Assembly: GCF_029873255.1 (NCBI RefSeq)
Contig: NZ_CP123622.1
Coordinates: 744,501-808,500, forward strand
DNA: 64,000 nucleotides
Source of the DNA: Pigmentibacter sp. JX0631
GTDB taxonomy: Bacteria; Bdellovibrionota_B; Oligoflexia; Silvanigrellales; Silvanigrellaceae
Direction: 5' to 3'
The notes beneath the pieces were generated by a model. The model searched no databases. It had not been told where the DNA came from and saw only the letters and a list, made by a program, of their open reading frames with translations. Shown in pieces: positions 35,739-44,552 of the stretch (its first letter is position 1; every line of letters starts with the position of its first letter). A program made the position numbers and the translations under genes.

Positions 35739-36062
35739 TTATTCCAAATTTTTTATCAATTTACGAGCTTTTTTAATGTCTTCTGCTTGGGAAGATTTAT
35801 CCCCACCATTTAATAGAAGAATTATTTTTCCTTTTCTAAAAGTATAATAAACTCGGATTCCATAACTTCTTTCTCTTAATTCATATAGTTTTTCACCAAG
35901 ATTATTACTATGAGGCATTGTGAGAATATTCCCTGCTTTGGATAAGAGCTTGATTTCTTCATAAAGAGCTTCAAACTTACCTTGTTTACTTAGCTTTCGA
36001 AACCATTTTTCAAACAGCTCATCATTGTAGTACTCAATCGTCCAGTGATCAGTCATCGGCAC
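35739..36062 (-). CDS. higB: HigB/RelE-type toxin
   Basis: 107 aa of the RelE/phage-Gp49-like superfamily: HWTIEYYNDELFEKWFRKL at the N terminus, then LGEKLYELRERSYGIRVYYT and FRKGKIILLLNGGDKSS near residues 55-90. Such toxins cleave translated mRNA on the ribosome. First gene of the module, directly behind tandem operator-like repeats. The ATG assumed here has a second in-frame ATG two codons later. Confidence 0.75.
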   Translation of the reverse strand: MPMTDHWTIEYYNDELFEKWFRKLSKQGKFEALYEEIKLLSKAGNILTMPHSNNLGEKLYELRERSYGIRVYYTFRKGKIILLLNGGDKSSQAEDIKKARKLIKNLE

Positions 36063-36068
36063 TTCTTT

Positions 36069-36104
36069 ACTACTTTTAAAGGTATCACTACTTTTAAAAG
36101 TAGT
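36069..36104. promoter_or_regulatory. Tandem palindromic operators of the toxin-antitoxin module
   Basis: A perfect 18-bp palindrome ACTACTTTTAAAAGTAGT lies at 36087-36104, and an imperfect copy ACTACTTTTAAAGGTA at 36069-36084, one helical turn and a half apart. Both sit just before the toxin start and are likely binding sites for antitoxin or complex. Confidence 0.65.
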
Positions 36105-36476
36105 AAAGGAGATTCTTTATTACTGGCTGTTGCTATTACTATAACGAAGGAATCTCATAATATTTTTTACGTCCTTAAACTATTCATAACTAACTGAAAA
36201 TAAATAATTTTTTTTGTTCAACGTATATAGTCCATTTAGAAAAAAAATTGATTTAATGATATAATATACTAGTATGAAATAATAAGGCTAAACACCAATG
36301 AATTTGAAGATCAAACAAAAAGAGTGTTTAAAGCAACACGAAAAGCAATTGCACAGGAAATCTATTGTGCAAATTGCAGCATTACTAAAACAAAGACCTG
36401 CTGTTAATTTTGAAAATGATGAAACTTAAAATACGATGCAAATTAACAACTTAAAATAATTCTTTATCTAAAATAC
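36105..36476. other. Intergenic region around the small frame at 36298
   Basis: Apart from the 43-codon frame at 36298-36429 no gene is seen in this stretch; it carries no obvious hairpin and separates the toxin-antitoxin module from the hydrolase gene. Confidence 0.35.
36298..36429 (+). CDS. Possible 43-aa small protein
   Basis: ATG to TAA frame encoding a basic peptide (LKIKQKECLKQHEKQLHRKS then a helix IVQIAALLKQRP) between the toxin-antitoxin promoter and the hydrolase gene. The ribosome binding site is weak (AAGGCT). Too short to judge coding; could be a remnant. Confidence 0.25.
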   Translation: MNLKIKQKECLKQHEKQLHRKSIVQIAALLKQRPAVNFENDET

Positions 36477-38003
36477 CTATTTCCCAGTACAAAACAAATA
36501 ATCTGTAGGTAAAGAAACAGTAGTTAAAAATTGATTTACATTATCTTGCACACAAGTTGCATTTGGGAGAAGAGACGCTCCATGTTTAAATACTAATGCT
36601 TCTAATAATTTACTTCCTTTAATTTGTTGATGTTTTAATATTGCATTACTATGTGGAGTTATTGCATCGTATGGAGAAGATACAAATAAAATAGGTTGAG
36701 AAATATTTAAACTATGATTTTCTATTAATAGATCATGTATTTTCCCCTGCCAAGCAGAACAAATAGCATGAATATTTAAAGAAATTATATGCCCATTAAG
36801 TTCAGGAAATATTTTTTTTGAAGCTTCTTTTAATTTTACATATTCATTCCAGGTCAAATTATTTACAGGATAGTCAAGACAGTGAACCGCAAAAGTTTGA
36901 ATAAATCCTGAAAAATCTCTCGAAATTGGTAATTCAATTTCTTTTTGTACTGGATTTTCTAATTGCCGGAATGCATTAGCCATTAGTTCCCAATTCTCTG
37001 CATTTGTTACCGCATATGACAAATAAGAGAGTAAATTTGCTTTAGTAATTTTAATTACATTAGAATCACTGCGAACATCATATTCATCTTTTAAATTTTG
37101 TAAAATTGAAGAAATTTTTTCAAAATTTAAACCACAATTTGCTGAGTTAAAACAAATTTCAGAAAATTGCTGAAAAGTTGTTTTGACAGCAATAGTTTCT
37201 GCTTTTACTATTTCTAGAAATGGCTTAGACAAATCAAGAACCCCATCAAGCACCATCACTCTGGTATTATGAGGGTAACGATAAGCATAGGTCGCACCAA
37301 TTGAAGTTCCATAAGAAATTCCTAAATAATTTAACTTTTGATTTCCTAAAGCGACTCTCATCGCCTCTAAATCTTTAACAACATTTTCAGTATTAACGAA
37401 ATCAATTAATTTTCCACTATGTTCGAAACATGATTCTCGAAGATTTTTTATCTTCGTTTGCATGTGACCAAAATTTTGTTCAGAATCAAAGAATGAAAAG
37501 ACATCACTATCCAGCGAATCCTTGCATTTAATTCCAGCAGAAGCATGGATACCTCTTGGATCAAACCCAATAACATCAAAATTTTGAATAAGTTTAGGAT
37601 TTAATTTTAAAACACTCCCCAAAACTGAAACACCAGAACCTCCAGGTCCACCAGGATTAAAGATCAAGTAACCTATTTTATTACTTTGATTTGGAGAATT
37701 TGCTTTTTTTAAAGCTAAATTTATCGTTTCACCATTTGGATTATTCCAATCTATAGGAACTGGAAAAGTACCGCACTCAAATTGAATACTTGCAATTAGA
37801 TTTGCATGTTCCTCTGTGTTACTTTGATCCTTCTGGTCTTTGCTCACAGGAGGACACTGCCCCCAAACAATTGATTCGCTCCAAAAACTTTCATTCTTCA
37901 TTTGCTCGGTAGGTTTGGAGCTTTTGTTATAATCAGAATTATTTTTTTTACCGCAAGATAAAAGAAAAAAAATTGCTATGGAAGGAAAAACTAATTTTAG
38001 CAT
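36477..38003 (-). CDS. Lipoprotein alpha/beta hydrolase, tripeptidyl aminopeptidase-like
   Basis: 508-aa predicted lipoprotein (FFLLSCGKKNN, Cys17). The hydrolase fold matches the SlpD/E-type tripeptidyl aminopeptidase family: CGTFPVPIDWNNP, oxyanion motif NPGGPGGSG, GFDPRGIHAS and nucleophile elbow GISYGTS with Ser230. The probable acid and base are in SSPYDAITPH and FKHGASLLPN near the C terminus. These enzymes release short N-terminal peptides in the periplasm or outside. A paralogue of equal length lies at 39645-41171. Confidence 0.8.
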   Translation of the reverse strand: MLKLVFPSIAIFFLLSCGKKNNSDYNKSSKPTEQMKNESFWSESIVWGQCPPVSKDQKDQSNTEEHANLIASIQFECGTFPVPIDWNNPNGETINLALKKANSPNQSNKIGYLIFNPGGPGGSGVSVLGSVLKLNPKLIQNFDVIGFDPRGIHASAGIKCKDSLDSDVFSFFDSEQNFGHMQTKIKNLRESCFEHSGKLIDFVNTENVVKDLEAMRVALGNQKLNYLGISYGTSIGATYAYRYPHNTRVMVLDGVLDLSKPFLEIVKAETIAVKTTFQQFSEICFNSANCGLNFEKISSILQNLKDEYDVRSDSNVIKITKANLLSYLSYAVTNAENWELMANAFRQLENPVQKEIELPISRDFSGFIQTFAVHCLDYPVNNLTWNEYVKLKEASKKIFPELNGHIISLNIHAICSAWQGKIHDLLIENHSLNISQPILFVSSPYDAITPHSNAILKHQQIKGSKLLEALVFKHGASLLPNATCVQDNVNQFLTTVSLPTDYLFCTGK

Positions 38004-38245
38004 AGTAAAACTCCTTAGTAAGATTTATTTGATTAAAATAAATCAAACAAAACTACAAATTAATATTTAAAATTTGTTAAAGATTACCAATATAAAAAAT
38101 AATTATGCACTAGTATTTATTTAAAAAAAGTATTAAAAGAAATTTTGGTATGAAACATAAAAATCTAATTTACTTTTCTATTTCAATTTTATGAAATGTT
38201 AAATAGAAAATCTTGCTTATAAAAAATACAATAAAGGATTAAAGA

Positions 38246-38953
38246 ATGCTAAAAACAACATGGAAAGTTGGGTTGTCGCTAATTTTTTTTAATAATTTTT
38301 CCTATGCAAGTCTTACACATGTCCAAGGCAGTTACTTTGAAGGAAATGGAGAAACAGTCTATTATCCGTGTACAGGAGGTGGAGAACCATTAGTGATTTT
38401 TGGCAATTTATATAGCAGTAATCATATTATTAATTCTAAAATGAAGCAGGATCCAATCTATTTAAAAAGCACTTTTGTTCAATTGCCACTAGAAGTTGCA
38501 AATTTCGCTCAGACTGTCGATTTTTCAGATAAATACTTAATAATTCAAAGCCAAAATCCAGCAACAGATGCACAATATATAAAAATAACTTTACAGAAAA
38601 AAGATGGAACCCCATTTTATATTAATACAGTCAATTTTGCATCTGTTTCATTAGAAACTGGAGAAAGATTTGTAACAAATTATAAAATAAATTTAAGTAA
38701 TGCTATTGTTTTAACTCAACCAACACCTATAAGAATGTATTCTTTCCAACAAGATATAGGCATAAATGTATTTAAAAATACAAATAAAATGGAAGCTTTT
38801 CAATATACATGGAATCAAAATACTGCATGGTCAGATACTAGAAATATTCATAATTCTAAAATAAAATATAATTTTAAAGCCCAACCAACCACTACTCCAA
38901 GTGTATTTAATGGTTATGGTTTTTGGATCTGTGGAAGTGAAAATGCAAAATAG
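38246..38953 (+). CDS. Hypothetical secreted protein
   Basis: 235 aa with a signal peptide (MLKTTWKVGLSLIFFNNFSYA) and a beta-rich mature part rich in Thr, Asn and aromatic residues; no recognised domain. AAAGGA precedes the ATG. It lies between the two hydrolase paralogues, on the opposite strand. Confidence 0.5.
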   Translation: MLKTTWKVGLSLIFFNNFSYASLTHVQGSYFEGNGETVYYPCTGGGEPLVIFGNLYSSNHIINSKMKQDPIYLKSTFVQLPLEVANFAQTVDFSDKYLIIQSQNPATDAQYIKITLQKKDGTPFYINTVNFASVSLETGERFVTNYKINLSNAIVLTQPTPIRMYSFQQDIGINVFKNTNKMEAFQYTWNQNTAWSDTRNIHNSKIKYNFKAQPTTTPSVFNGYGFWICGSENAK

Positions 38954-39074
38954 AAATGGTAAGTAAGAATAAATTAAATAAACTATTTTGGTAACTTATT
39001 ATACTTTTTCAATAAAAAAAATATGCAAATATGTATTTATAAAGTAAATTCTTTACCTATAGGAGGAAATGAAA

Positions 39075-39578
39075 ATGAACACATATCCAAGAGCTTTTTC
39101 TCATATCGGAATTACAGTTTCAAATTTAGAAAAAGCAGTTGAATTTTATGAAAATGTATTTGGCTTTTACCTCATTATGAAACCTACTATTATTGAAGAA
39201 AATTCTGAAACTGCAATAGGAATTATGTGTCAAGATGTATTTGGAAAGGGTTTTCAAAAATTTAGAATTGCACACATGTCCACTTCTGATAAAATTGGGA
39301 TAGAAATATTTGAATTTCCTCAAACAAAAGATCTTCCTGTACCAAAATTCAATCCATTTCAAGTTGGTCTATTTCACTTTTGTATTCAAGATCCTAATGT
39401 TGAAGAACTTGCAGAAAAAATTATTGCAGCAGGTGGAAAACAAAGAATGCCAATTCGTTATTACTATCCAGGGAGTAAACCATATCGAATGGTTTACTGT
39501 GAAGATCCATTTGGAAACATTATTGAAATATACTCACATAGCTATGAACTTGTTTATTCTTCTGGCGCTTATAGCTAG
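39075..39578 (+). CDS. VOC-superfamily (glyoxalase-like) protein
   Basis: 167 aa vicinal-oxygen-chelate protein: SHIGITVSNLEKAVEFYENVFGF at the N terminus supplies the first metal His, IGIEIFEF and FHFCIQDPN lie in the middle, and YCEDPFGNIIEIYSHSYE closes the domain with a metal Glu. Members are glyoxalases, dioxygenases or fosfomycin-resistance-like enzymes; reaction unknown. The ATG at 39075 is eight bases from AGGAGG and is preferred over the one at 39069, which is only two bases away. Confidence 0.75.
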   Translation: MNTYPRAFSHIGITVSNLEKAVEFYENVFGFYLIMKPTIIEENSETAIGIMCQDVFGKGFQKFRIAHMSTSDKIGIEIFEFPQTKDLPVPKFNPFQVGLFHFCIQDPNVEELAEKIIAAGGKQRMPIRYYYPGSKPYRMVYCEDPFGNIIEIYSHSYELVYSSGAYS

Positions 39579-39644
39579 TGAATATACATTAATTTTAAAG
39601 GAATAAATAAAACTAAAATATCACTAAAATTTAACTAAACACTT

Positions 39645-41171
39645 TTATTTACAGTTTAAATTAATATTAGAGTAACTAGCATTCAATAAAAACTGAGTTA
39701 CACTATTATTCAAACATTTATCAGCACTTGAAGACAAGAATAAGCCATGTTTGACATCTTTTGATTCTAAAATTTGACTGCCTTCAATTTGCTTTTGTTT
39801 TAATTTAGCATTGATATGTGGGGTATTAGCATCATTTTCTGATGAAACAAGTAAAGCCTTTTGCGGTATAGTTACTTTATGTTCTGTAAGAAGTGGTTTA
39901 GAAGCTGAATTTTCCCAGCCAGAACATACTCCCACTGTTTGTAAAATATTTATATTTCCATCAAAAATTGGGAGAATATCATTGGCAATTTTTCTGAGCT
40001 GAGAATATTTATCCCAATTTATATTAAATTTTGGATAGTCTGCGCAAGTAACTGCATAGTAAGGAATAGCTACAGACCTAAATTTATTGTAACTAAAATC
40101 AAAAATATTGTTTATTTTAAAAGGAGGATTAATTTCTTTAAATGCAATTAAATTTGAAGCAATATTATCCCATCTACTTTCACTACTCAAGTTATAAGAA
40201 ATTATAAACAATATTTCACTTTTAGTTAAAACTTTTTCTTCACCATTTAGATTGTAGTGATATTCATTTTTTAAATTACTTAAAATTTCATTTATTTCTT
40301 TACGAGATAAACCACACTTTGGATTATTTTCACAATAATCAAGAAATTTATCATAAACTGTTTTTAAAGCAGATATGTCATTTTTGACAATTTCCTCTAG
40401 CGCTAAGGAACGATCTAGAACTCCATCTAAAACAAGTGCTCTTGTATTGTTGGGATATCTATGCGCATAAGTTGCAACAACTGCAGTACCATAAGAAACT
40501 CCATACAAAGTTATTTTATCTTCATTTAATGCAACTCTGATAGCTTCTAAATCTTTTACTACACTTTCAGTATTTATGTAATTCAATAGATTGCCACTTT
40601 TATCAACACAAGATTGTCTTAATTCTTGTACATTTTTTTGCAACAAAAGAAACTGTTCTTCAGACTTTGGAATAAAAGGTGAAATTTTTTCAATATCTTG
40701 AAAGCAAGACAGTGGTGCTGAATTTCCAATGCCTCGTGGATCATAAGAAAAATGATCAAATTTATCTTTCAGTTCCCAATCTGCACTAAAATAAATCTTT
40801 TTAAAAAAATCTAAACTAGGAGCACCTGGACCTCCACCAATAGAAATTAGCGTGCCAATTCTTTTATCTTGCTTTGAAGCTTTCACTCTTTTTAATGACA
40901 ATGCAATTTTTTTACCGTGAATGTCATCCCAATCTAATGGCACATTTAAGGTACCACACTCATAAGGTGTTGTATCAGGCAAACTACAATCTAAAGGAAT
41001 TTCGTTACCTTTCGATGAAGTAACCTTATGATCATTTTGTTGGTTATAAGAACAAGACTTCCAGCTTATTTTTTCATATTTATAATGATCACCATCGGCA
41101 GAATTTTTTTGCTTGCAAGAAATAACAGATATTGCTAATAGAACGCCACACACTAAATTAATATTTTTCAT
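39645..41171 (-). CDS. Lipoprotein alpha/beta hydrolase, tripeptidyl aminopeptidase-like (paralogue)
   Basis: 508-aa predicted lipoprotein (ISVISCKQKN, Cys19), clearly paralogous to 36477-38003 with the same motif order: CGTLNVPLDWDD, IGGGPGAPS (in place of GGPGGSG), SYDPRGIGNS, GVSYGTA with Ser226, then SSENDANTPH and VKHGLFLSSSA near the C terminus. The changed oxyanion loop may alter substrate range. Confidence 0.78.
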   Translation of the reverse strand: MKNINLVCGVLLAISVISCKQKNSADGDHYKYEKISWKSCSYNQQNDHKVTSSKGNEIPLDCSLPDTTPYECGTLNVPLDWDDIHGKKIALSLKRVKASKQDKRIGTLISIGGGPGAPSLDFFKKIYFSADWELKDKFDHFSYDPRGIGNSAPLSCFQDIEKISPFIPKSEEQFLLLQKNVQELRQSCVDKSGNLLNYINTESVVKDLEAIRVALNEDKITLYGVSYGTAVVATYAHRYPNNTRALVLDGVLDRSLALEEIVKNDISALKTVYDKFLDYCENNPKCGLSRKEINEILSNLKNEYHYNLNGEEKVLTKSEILFIISYNLSSESRWDNIASNLIAFKEINPPFKINNIFDFSYNKFRSVAIPYYAVTCADYPKFNINWDKYSQLRKIANDILPIFDGNINILQTVGVCSGWENSASKPLLTEHKVTIPQKALLVSSENDANTPHINAKLKQKQIEGSQILESKDVKHGLFLSSSADKCLNNSVTQFLLNASYSNINLNCK

Positions 41172-41216
41172 AACTTCACAATCCTTAAAAAAGAAATATT
41201 TTTTATCTAAAAATAT

Positions 41217-41252
41217 TTCAAAGTCAATAAATACATTTTTATTGACTTTGAA
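41217..41252 (-). terminator. Intrinsic terminator after the uridine phosphorylase gene
   Basis: A perfect 15-bp inverted repeat (TTCAAAGTCAATAAA and complement) with a six-base loop lies 70 bp past the minus-strand stop, followed on that strand by an A/T-rich tail. Confidence 0.65.
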
Positions 41253-41321
41253 GAACTCAATTACATAATTTATAAATTATTTTTTTAGATAATAAGACTG
41301 TGAATTCTTAAAAAGATGGAA

Positions 41322-42113
41322 CTAGGAATGAAATAACTGCAATTGATTTTTTTGAATATTTTCTGCAGTATGAATAGCTGCTTTAATAGAAATATCTACA
41401 GATGATTGCACGCTGTCATGTAACAAAGCTTCGTCTTTACATCTTGCCGCAGCAACAGCACAAATACTAGTTGCATGTAACCCATAAACATTGGCCATCT
41501 TAAATAAAGTACCAGACTCCATTTCAAAATTTAAAATATTTAAATTTTGATATTCCTTTAACATCCCAACATGACTTTTCAATAAATTTGGGTTAACGCT
41601 ATCGTAACGTTCTTGACCTTCATAAAAAGTATCAACTGAGGCATTTAAACCAAAGTAAACATCTTTGTGTAATTTTTTTGCTTCATAGTAAACATCGGTA
41701 GACAATAACGCCGAAGCAGCAGCAGGATAGTCTCTAGGAGCAATATCATTTGCCGCACCCTGCTTACAAAGCGATGCAAAATTAACAATTATGCTGCCCA
41801 CCCCAATATAAGGCTGAATAGACCCCGTTGTTCCTATTCGAATAAACACTTTAACGCCTGCCTGTGCTAACTCATTTACAACAATACTCGTAGAAGGAGC
41901 TCCCATACCTGAAGTAGCAGCAAGAATAGGCATGCCTAAAGCAGTTTCACCAGTAAAACAATATAAGCCTCTATTATTATTAATTTTTACAGAATTTTTG
42001 AGATACGTTTGGGCAATTACCTCTGTTCTAGCAGGATCTCCTGATAACAGACAAATGGTTATGTTTTTGTCTTTTAAATAGTCTTTTTCAAAGTTTAAAT
42101 GATTTAAATTCAT
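41322..42113 (-). CDS. udp: Uridine phosphorylase
   Basis: 263 aa nucleoside phosphorylase. It tracks E. coli Udp closely: LLSGDPARTEVIAQ, GMGAPSTSIVVNELAQAGVK, FIRIGTTGSIQP, DTFYEGQERYD and NFEMESGTLFKM (ribose-binding Glu-Met-Glu). It splits uridine with phosphate to uracil and ribose-1-phosphate for pyrimidine salvage. A hairpin terminator follows. Single gene, no salvage neighbours. Confidence 0.88.
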   Translation of the reverse strand: MNLNHLNFEKDYLKDKNITICLLSGDPARTEVIAQTYLKNSVKINNNRGLYCFTGETALGMPILAATSGMGAPSTSIVVNELAQAGVKVFIRIGTTGSIQPYIGVGSIIVNFASLCKQGAANDIAPRDYPAAASALLSTDVYYEAKKLHKDVYFGLNASVDTFYEGQERYDSVNPNLLKSHVGMLKEYQNLNILNFEMESGTLFKMANVYGLHATSICAVAAARCKDEALLHDSVQSSVDISIKAAIHTAENIQKNQLQLFHS

Positions 42114-42330
42114 AATTTATAGTCCAACTTAAAATGTTTCACTTTAGCCAACTTTAGCTTTAATAGCTTCTTTTAAAAAAGTCTAATTTTCTTGCATTGA
42201 ATATATTCCATTGAATTTTAATATATATTTAAGCTATTTATAATAAACTCTACTAAATAAATGATTTACAAATTTGACAGATAAAGCTAACCTAAAAATT
42301 CCATTCACAACTTTGAATGCGAGGTTCATT

Positions 42331-42795
42331 ATGGGAGCAAAATCTTTTTTATTGTCAGGCGACTTAGCTGTTATCAGTCGAAATATGAGTAATGGTAAGG
42401 CTTTTATTACTGTTCTATGCAATGGATTACTAAAGGGAAGCTCAAAAAGCCAAGATACTGGAAGAACAATTTGTGTAGAAGGGGATGAAAAAAATATTCT
42501 TTTTGCACCAGTCCCTTACACCCTTGTGCCTACTCCACCAAATGCTCCAGGATCTCCAGGATCGGTACTCTGTAAAGTAAAAGAACTCCATAGCAGTCAT
42601 ATTTCCAAAATTGCAAAAGCAGGTGCTAATAAAATTCTCTACATAGGTTCAAGTAGCTATGATGTTGAATTCCAAGTAATAGTACCAGCAACTCAAGTTT
42701 CACCGGCTGGAGCGCCAATCCCAGACACTAATCTTTCTTATACCGGCACAGGTACTTTCAAAGCAATTTCTTCGCATAATGCCACAGAAAAATAG
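42331..42795 (+). CDS. Hypothetical protein, PAAR-like pattern
   Basis: 154 aa from the ATG at 42331 (GAGG upstream; the frame opens earlier at TTG 42274). The segment TGRTICVEGDEKNILF followed later by SYTGTGTFKAI resembles PAAR/DUF4280-type tip proteins with short beta-repeats, but no type VI or contractile-injection genes are near. No signal peptide. Weak assignment. Confidence 0.4.
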   Translation: MGAKSFLLSGDLAVISRNMSNGKAFITVLCNGLLKGSSKSQDTGRTICVEGDEKNILFAPVPYTLVPTPPNAPGSPGSVLCKVKELHSSHISKIAKAGANKILYIGSSSYDVEFQVIVPATQVSPAGAPIPDTNLSYTGTGTFKAISSHNATEK

Positions 42796-42885
42796 TTTGA
42801 GACTAAAAAGAGTATAAATAATTCTTCTGCAACACCGAAAAACAAAAATATTAAGAAATTGCGTTAGATTTGCAGAGGTATTAGA

Positions 42886-43083
42886 ATGAATACTTTAATA
42901 TATGACGACACTCTTCAGCAATGGATTATCAATCGCCCTGTTAATGAAGGCGATATAATAGAAAAATACAATAAAGAAGCAGAAATTTGGGAACGCTATA
43001 AAGTTATGCGTGACAAAAAAGGGAACTGGCATTTACCGAATGGGGAATTATTTAATATCAGTTGGATAGTTCGCAGACCTTGA
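42886..43083 (+). CDS. Small hypothetical protein
   Basis: 65 aa, Trp-rich (LQQWIINRP, KEAEIWERY, KGNWHLPN) and acidic-basic mixed; resembles DUF5348-type small proteins in spacing of aromatic residues. AGAGGT precedes the ATG. It follows the PAAR-like gene by 90 bp. Confidence 0.45.
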   Translation: MNTLIYDDTLQQWIINRPVNEGDIIEKYNKEAEIWERYKVMRDKKGNWHLPNGELFNISWIVRRP

Positions 43084-43139
43084 GAAGTTTATTTTAAAGA
43101 AAAATAAATCATTCAAACCAGTTACTACCCTCTCACCAA

Positions 43140-43541
43140 TTACATTTCATCCGGCAAGTAAAGTTCTTCACCATTGCGCATCACAGTGATTGTTACATTA
43201 CCTTTGCGATAAATTTTTGTTCCATCAGGTTTTACTTCTAATAAAACTCTATCTTGAGTATCTTTTAACCAAGCCACATATTCCTTTGGTGAAAGATCTT
43301 TTGTATCTATTTTTTTATTTTCTTCTTTTTGTATGTTTTCAGTTGAGTCATTTGTTGTTAGTTTTTTTTCTTCAACTTGTCTCTCTGCACTTTTATTTTT
43401 TTCTTCTAAAGCAAGAATATCATTTGCCTTTAAAGGCTCACGCACAAAATGCCCTTCATCTCTATTTCTGGTAATATAAAAAGAAAGAAATGCTAATAAT
43501 GATATAATAGAAAATATTATAATAACTTGTTTGCGACTCAT
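43140..43541 (-). CDS. Membrane-anchored hypothetical protein
   Basis: 133 aa from the ATG at 43541, which overlaps the stop of the upstream gene (ATGA) with GGTGGGA upstream; an earlier in-frame ATG at 43553 is less likely. One transmembrane segment (IIIFSIISLLAFLSFYI) near the N terminus, then a charged Lys/Glu-rich linker and a conserved-looking C-terminal segment (KIYRKGNVTITVMRNGEELY). Last gene of the operon with the exported proteins before it. Confidence 0.55.
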   Translation of the reverse strand: MSRKQVIIIFSIISLLAFLSFYITRNRDEGHFVREPLKANDILALEEKNKSAERQVEEKKLTTNDSTENIQKEENKKIDTKDLSPKEYVAWLKDTQDRVLLEVKPDGTKIYRKGNVTITVMRNGEELYLPDEM

Positions 43542-44497
43542 GATCCCACCCATAAAATATGACTAAATGACTTTGTTTTTCTGTTTAATTTTACGATTAC
43601 TAAGTTACTTCCAATATTTTTAACGTCACATTTATCAGCAATAAATTCTCCATTAGAAAAGCACTTAGAATATAAAAGAGTAGCTGTCTGAATATATGGA
43701 AGCAATTTATTGTGATCTAATAAAACTTCTTTCAGAAGATCTGGATTTACATTTAAAGCTTCTAAAAGAATAAATGCCGCTTCGGTTTCAGATATTTTTT
43801 TATTATTTTGTTGTTGAATTAAAGTTAAATATTTTTCTAATGCCTCGACACTAAGTAGTGGATAATTTGGTTGAGTCTCGTCGAGCCAAGAAGTTAATTT
43901 ACCTACATGCTCCCAACCTATTTTTTTAAACTGTTGATCATAAACTTTTGATAACACAGAATGGTACTTTAAATCTGGTGTAAGATTATTCATTCTATCT
44001 GATAAGTATTGTTCTAACCCAATAGTAATAAATGCTGTAGTGACATCACCTAAAAAATTATCGTTTTTGCAAGTTAACAAATTGTCATTTGTATACTTCA
44101 AAATGCTATTTGACAATCTTTCAATTTCTTCGGCGTTTAAGGTATACATTCCATTAGGCTTAAAATGTTCCGTTAAAGTAATGCGATCAGCAGGTAACAA
44201 CGTTTTGAACCAGCTATTAAAACAACCTTTAATATTTCTGCCAAGATCGTTACTGACATTAAAATAGACTGATAAATTATTATAAACAAATCCTGAGTTC
44301 TGAAGTCTTTTTGTTAACCAAGTATCTAAATATAAATATTCTTGATCAGTAAAATTTCTGTTTAAAGAATTAACAAATACTACTTTATTTAAGGCATTTG
44401 TTGTTCTAAAGCCACCTTGCACCAAAGTAACAATAGAGCTTTGTGCATAACATGTCATTGAAATTAAAAGTTGGAGAAAAAGGATTTTCTTAAACAT
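43538..44497 (-). CDS. Hypothetical exported protein
   Basis: 319 aa with a signal peptide (MFKKILFLQLLISMTCYA). The mature part is helical with about five Cys; no recognised domain. Second of three minus-strand genes, overlapping the third by the ATGA of stop and start; a hairpin separates it from the first. Confidence 0.5.
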   Translation of the reverse strand: MFKKILFLQLLISMTCYAQSSIVTLVQGGFRTTNALNKVVFVNSLNRNFTDQEYLYLDTWLTKRLQNSGFVYNNLSVYFNVSNDLGRNIKGCFNSWFKTLLPADRITLTEHFKPNGMYTLNAEEIERLSNSILKYTNDNLLTCKNDNFLGDVTTAFITIGLEQYLSDRMNNLTPDLKYHSVLSKVYDQQFKKIGWEHVGKLTSWLDETQPNYPLLSVEALEKYLTLIQQQNNKKISETEAAFILLEALNVNPDLLKEVLLDHNKLLPYIQTATLLYSKCFSNGEFIADKCDVKNIGSNLVIVKLNRKTKSFSHILWVGS

Positions 44498-44517
44498 AAA
44501 TATTTACCTATATTATT

Positions 44518-44545
44518 GAAAAGGACTTCAATTGAAGTCCTTTTC
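44518..44545 (-). terminator. Palindromic hairpin between operon genes 1 and 2
   Basis: A perfect 28-bp palindrome (arms GAAAAGGACTTCAA and TTGAAGTCCTTTTC) lies 7 bases after the stop of the 568-aa gene. It could terminate part of the transcripts or act as an attenuator before the next gene. Confidence 0.55.
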
Positions 44546-44552
44546 TTATGAA

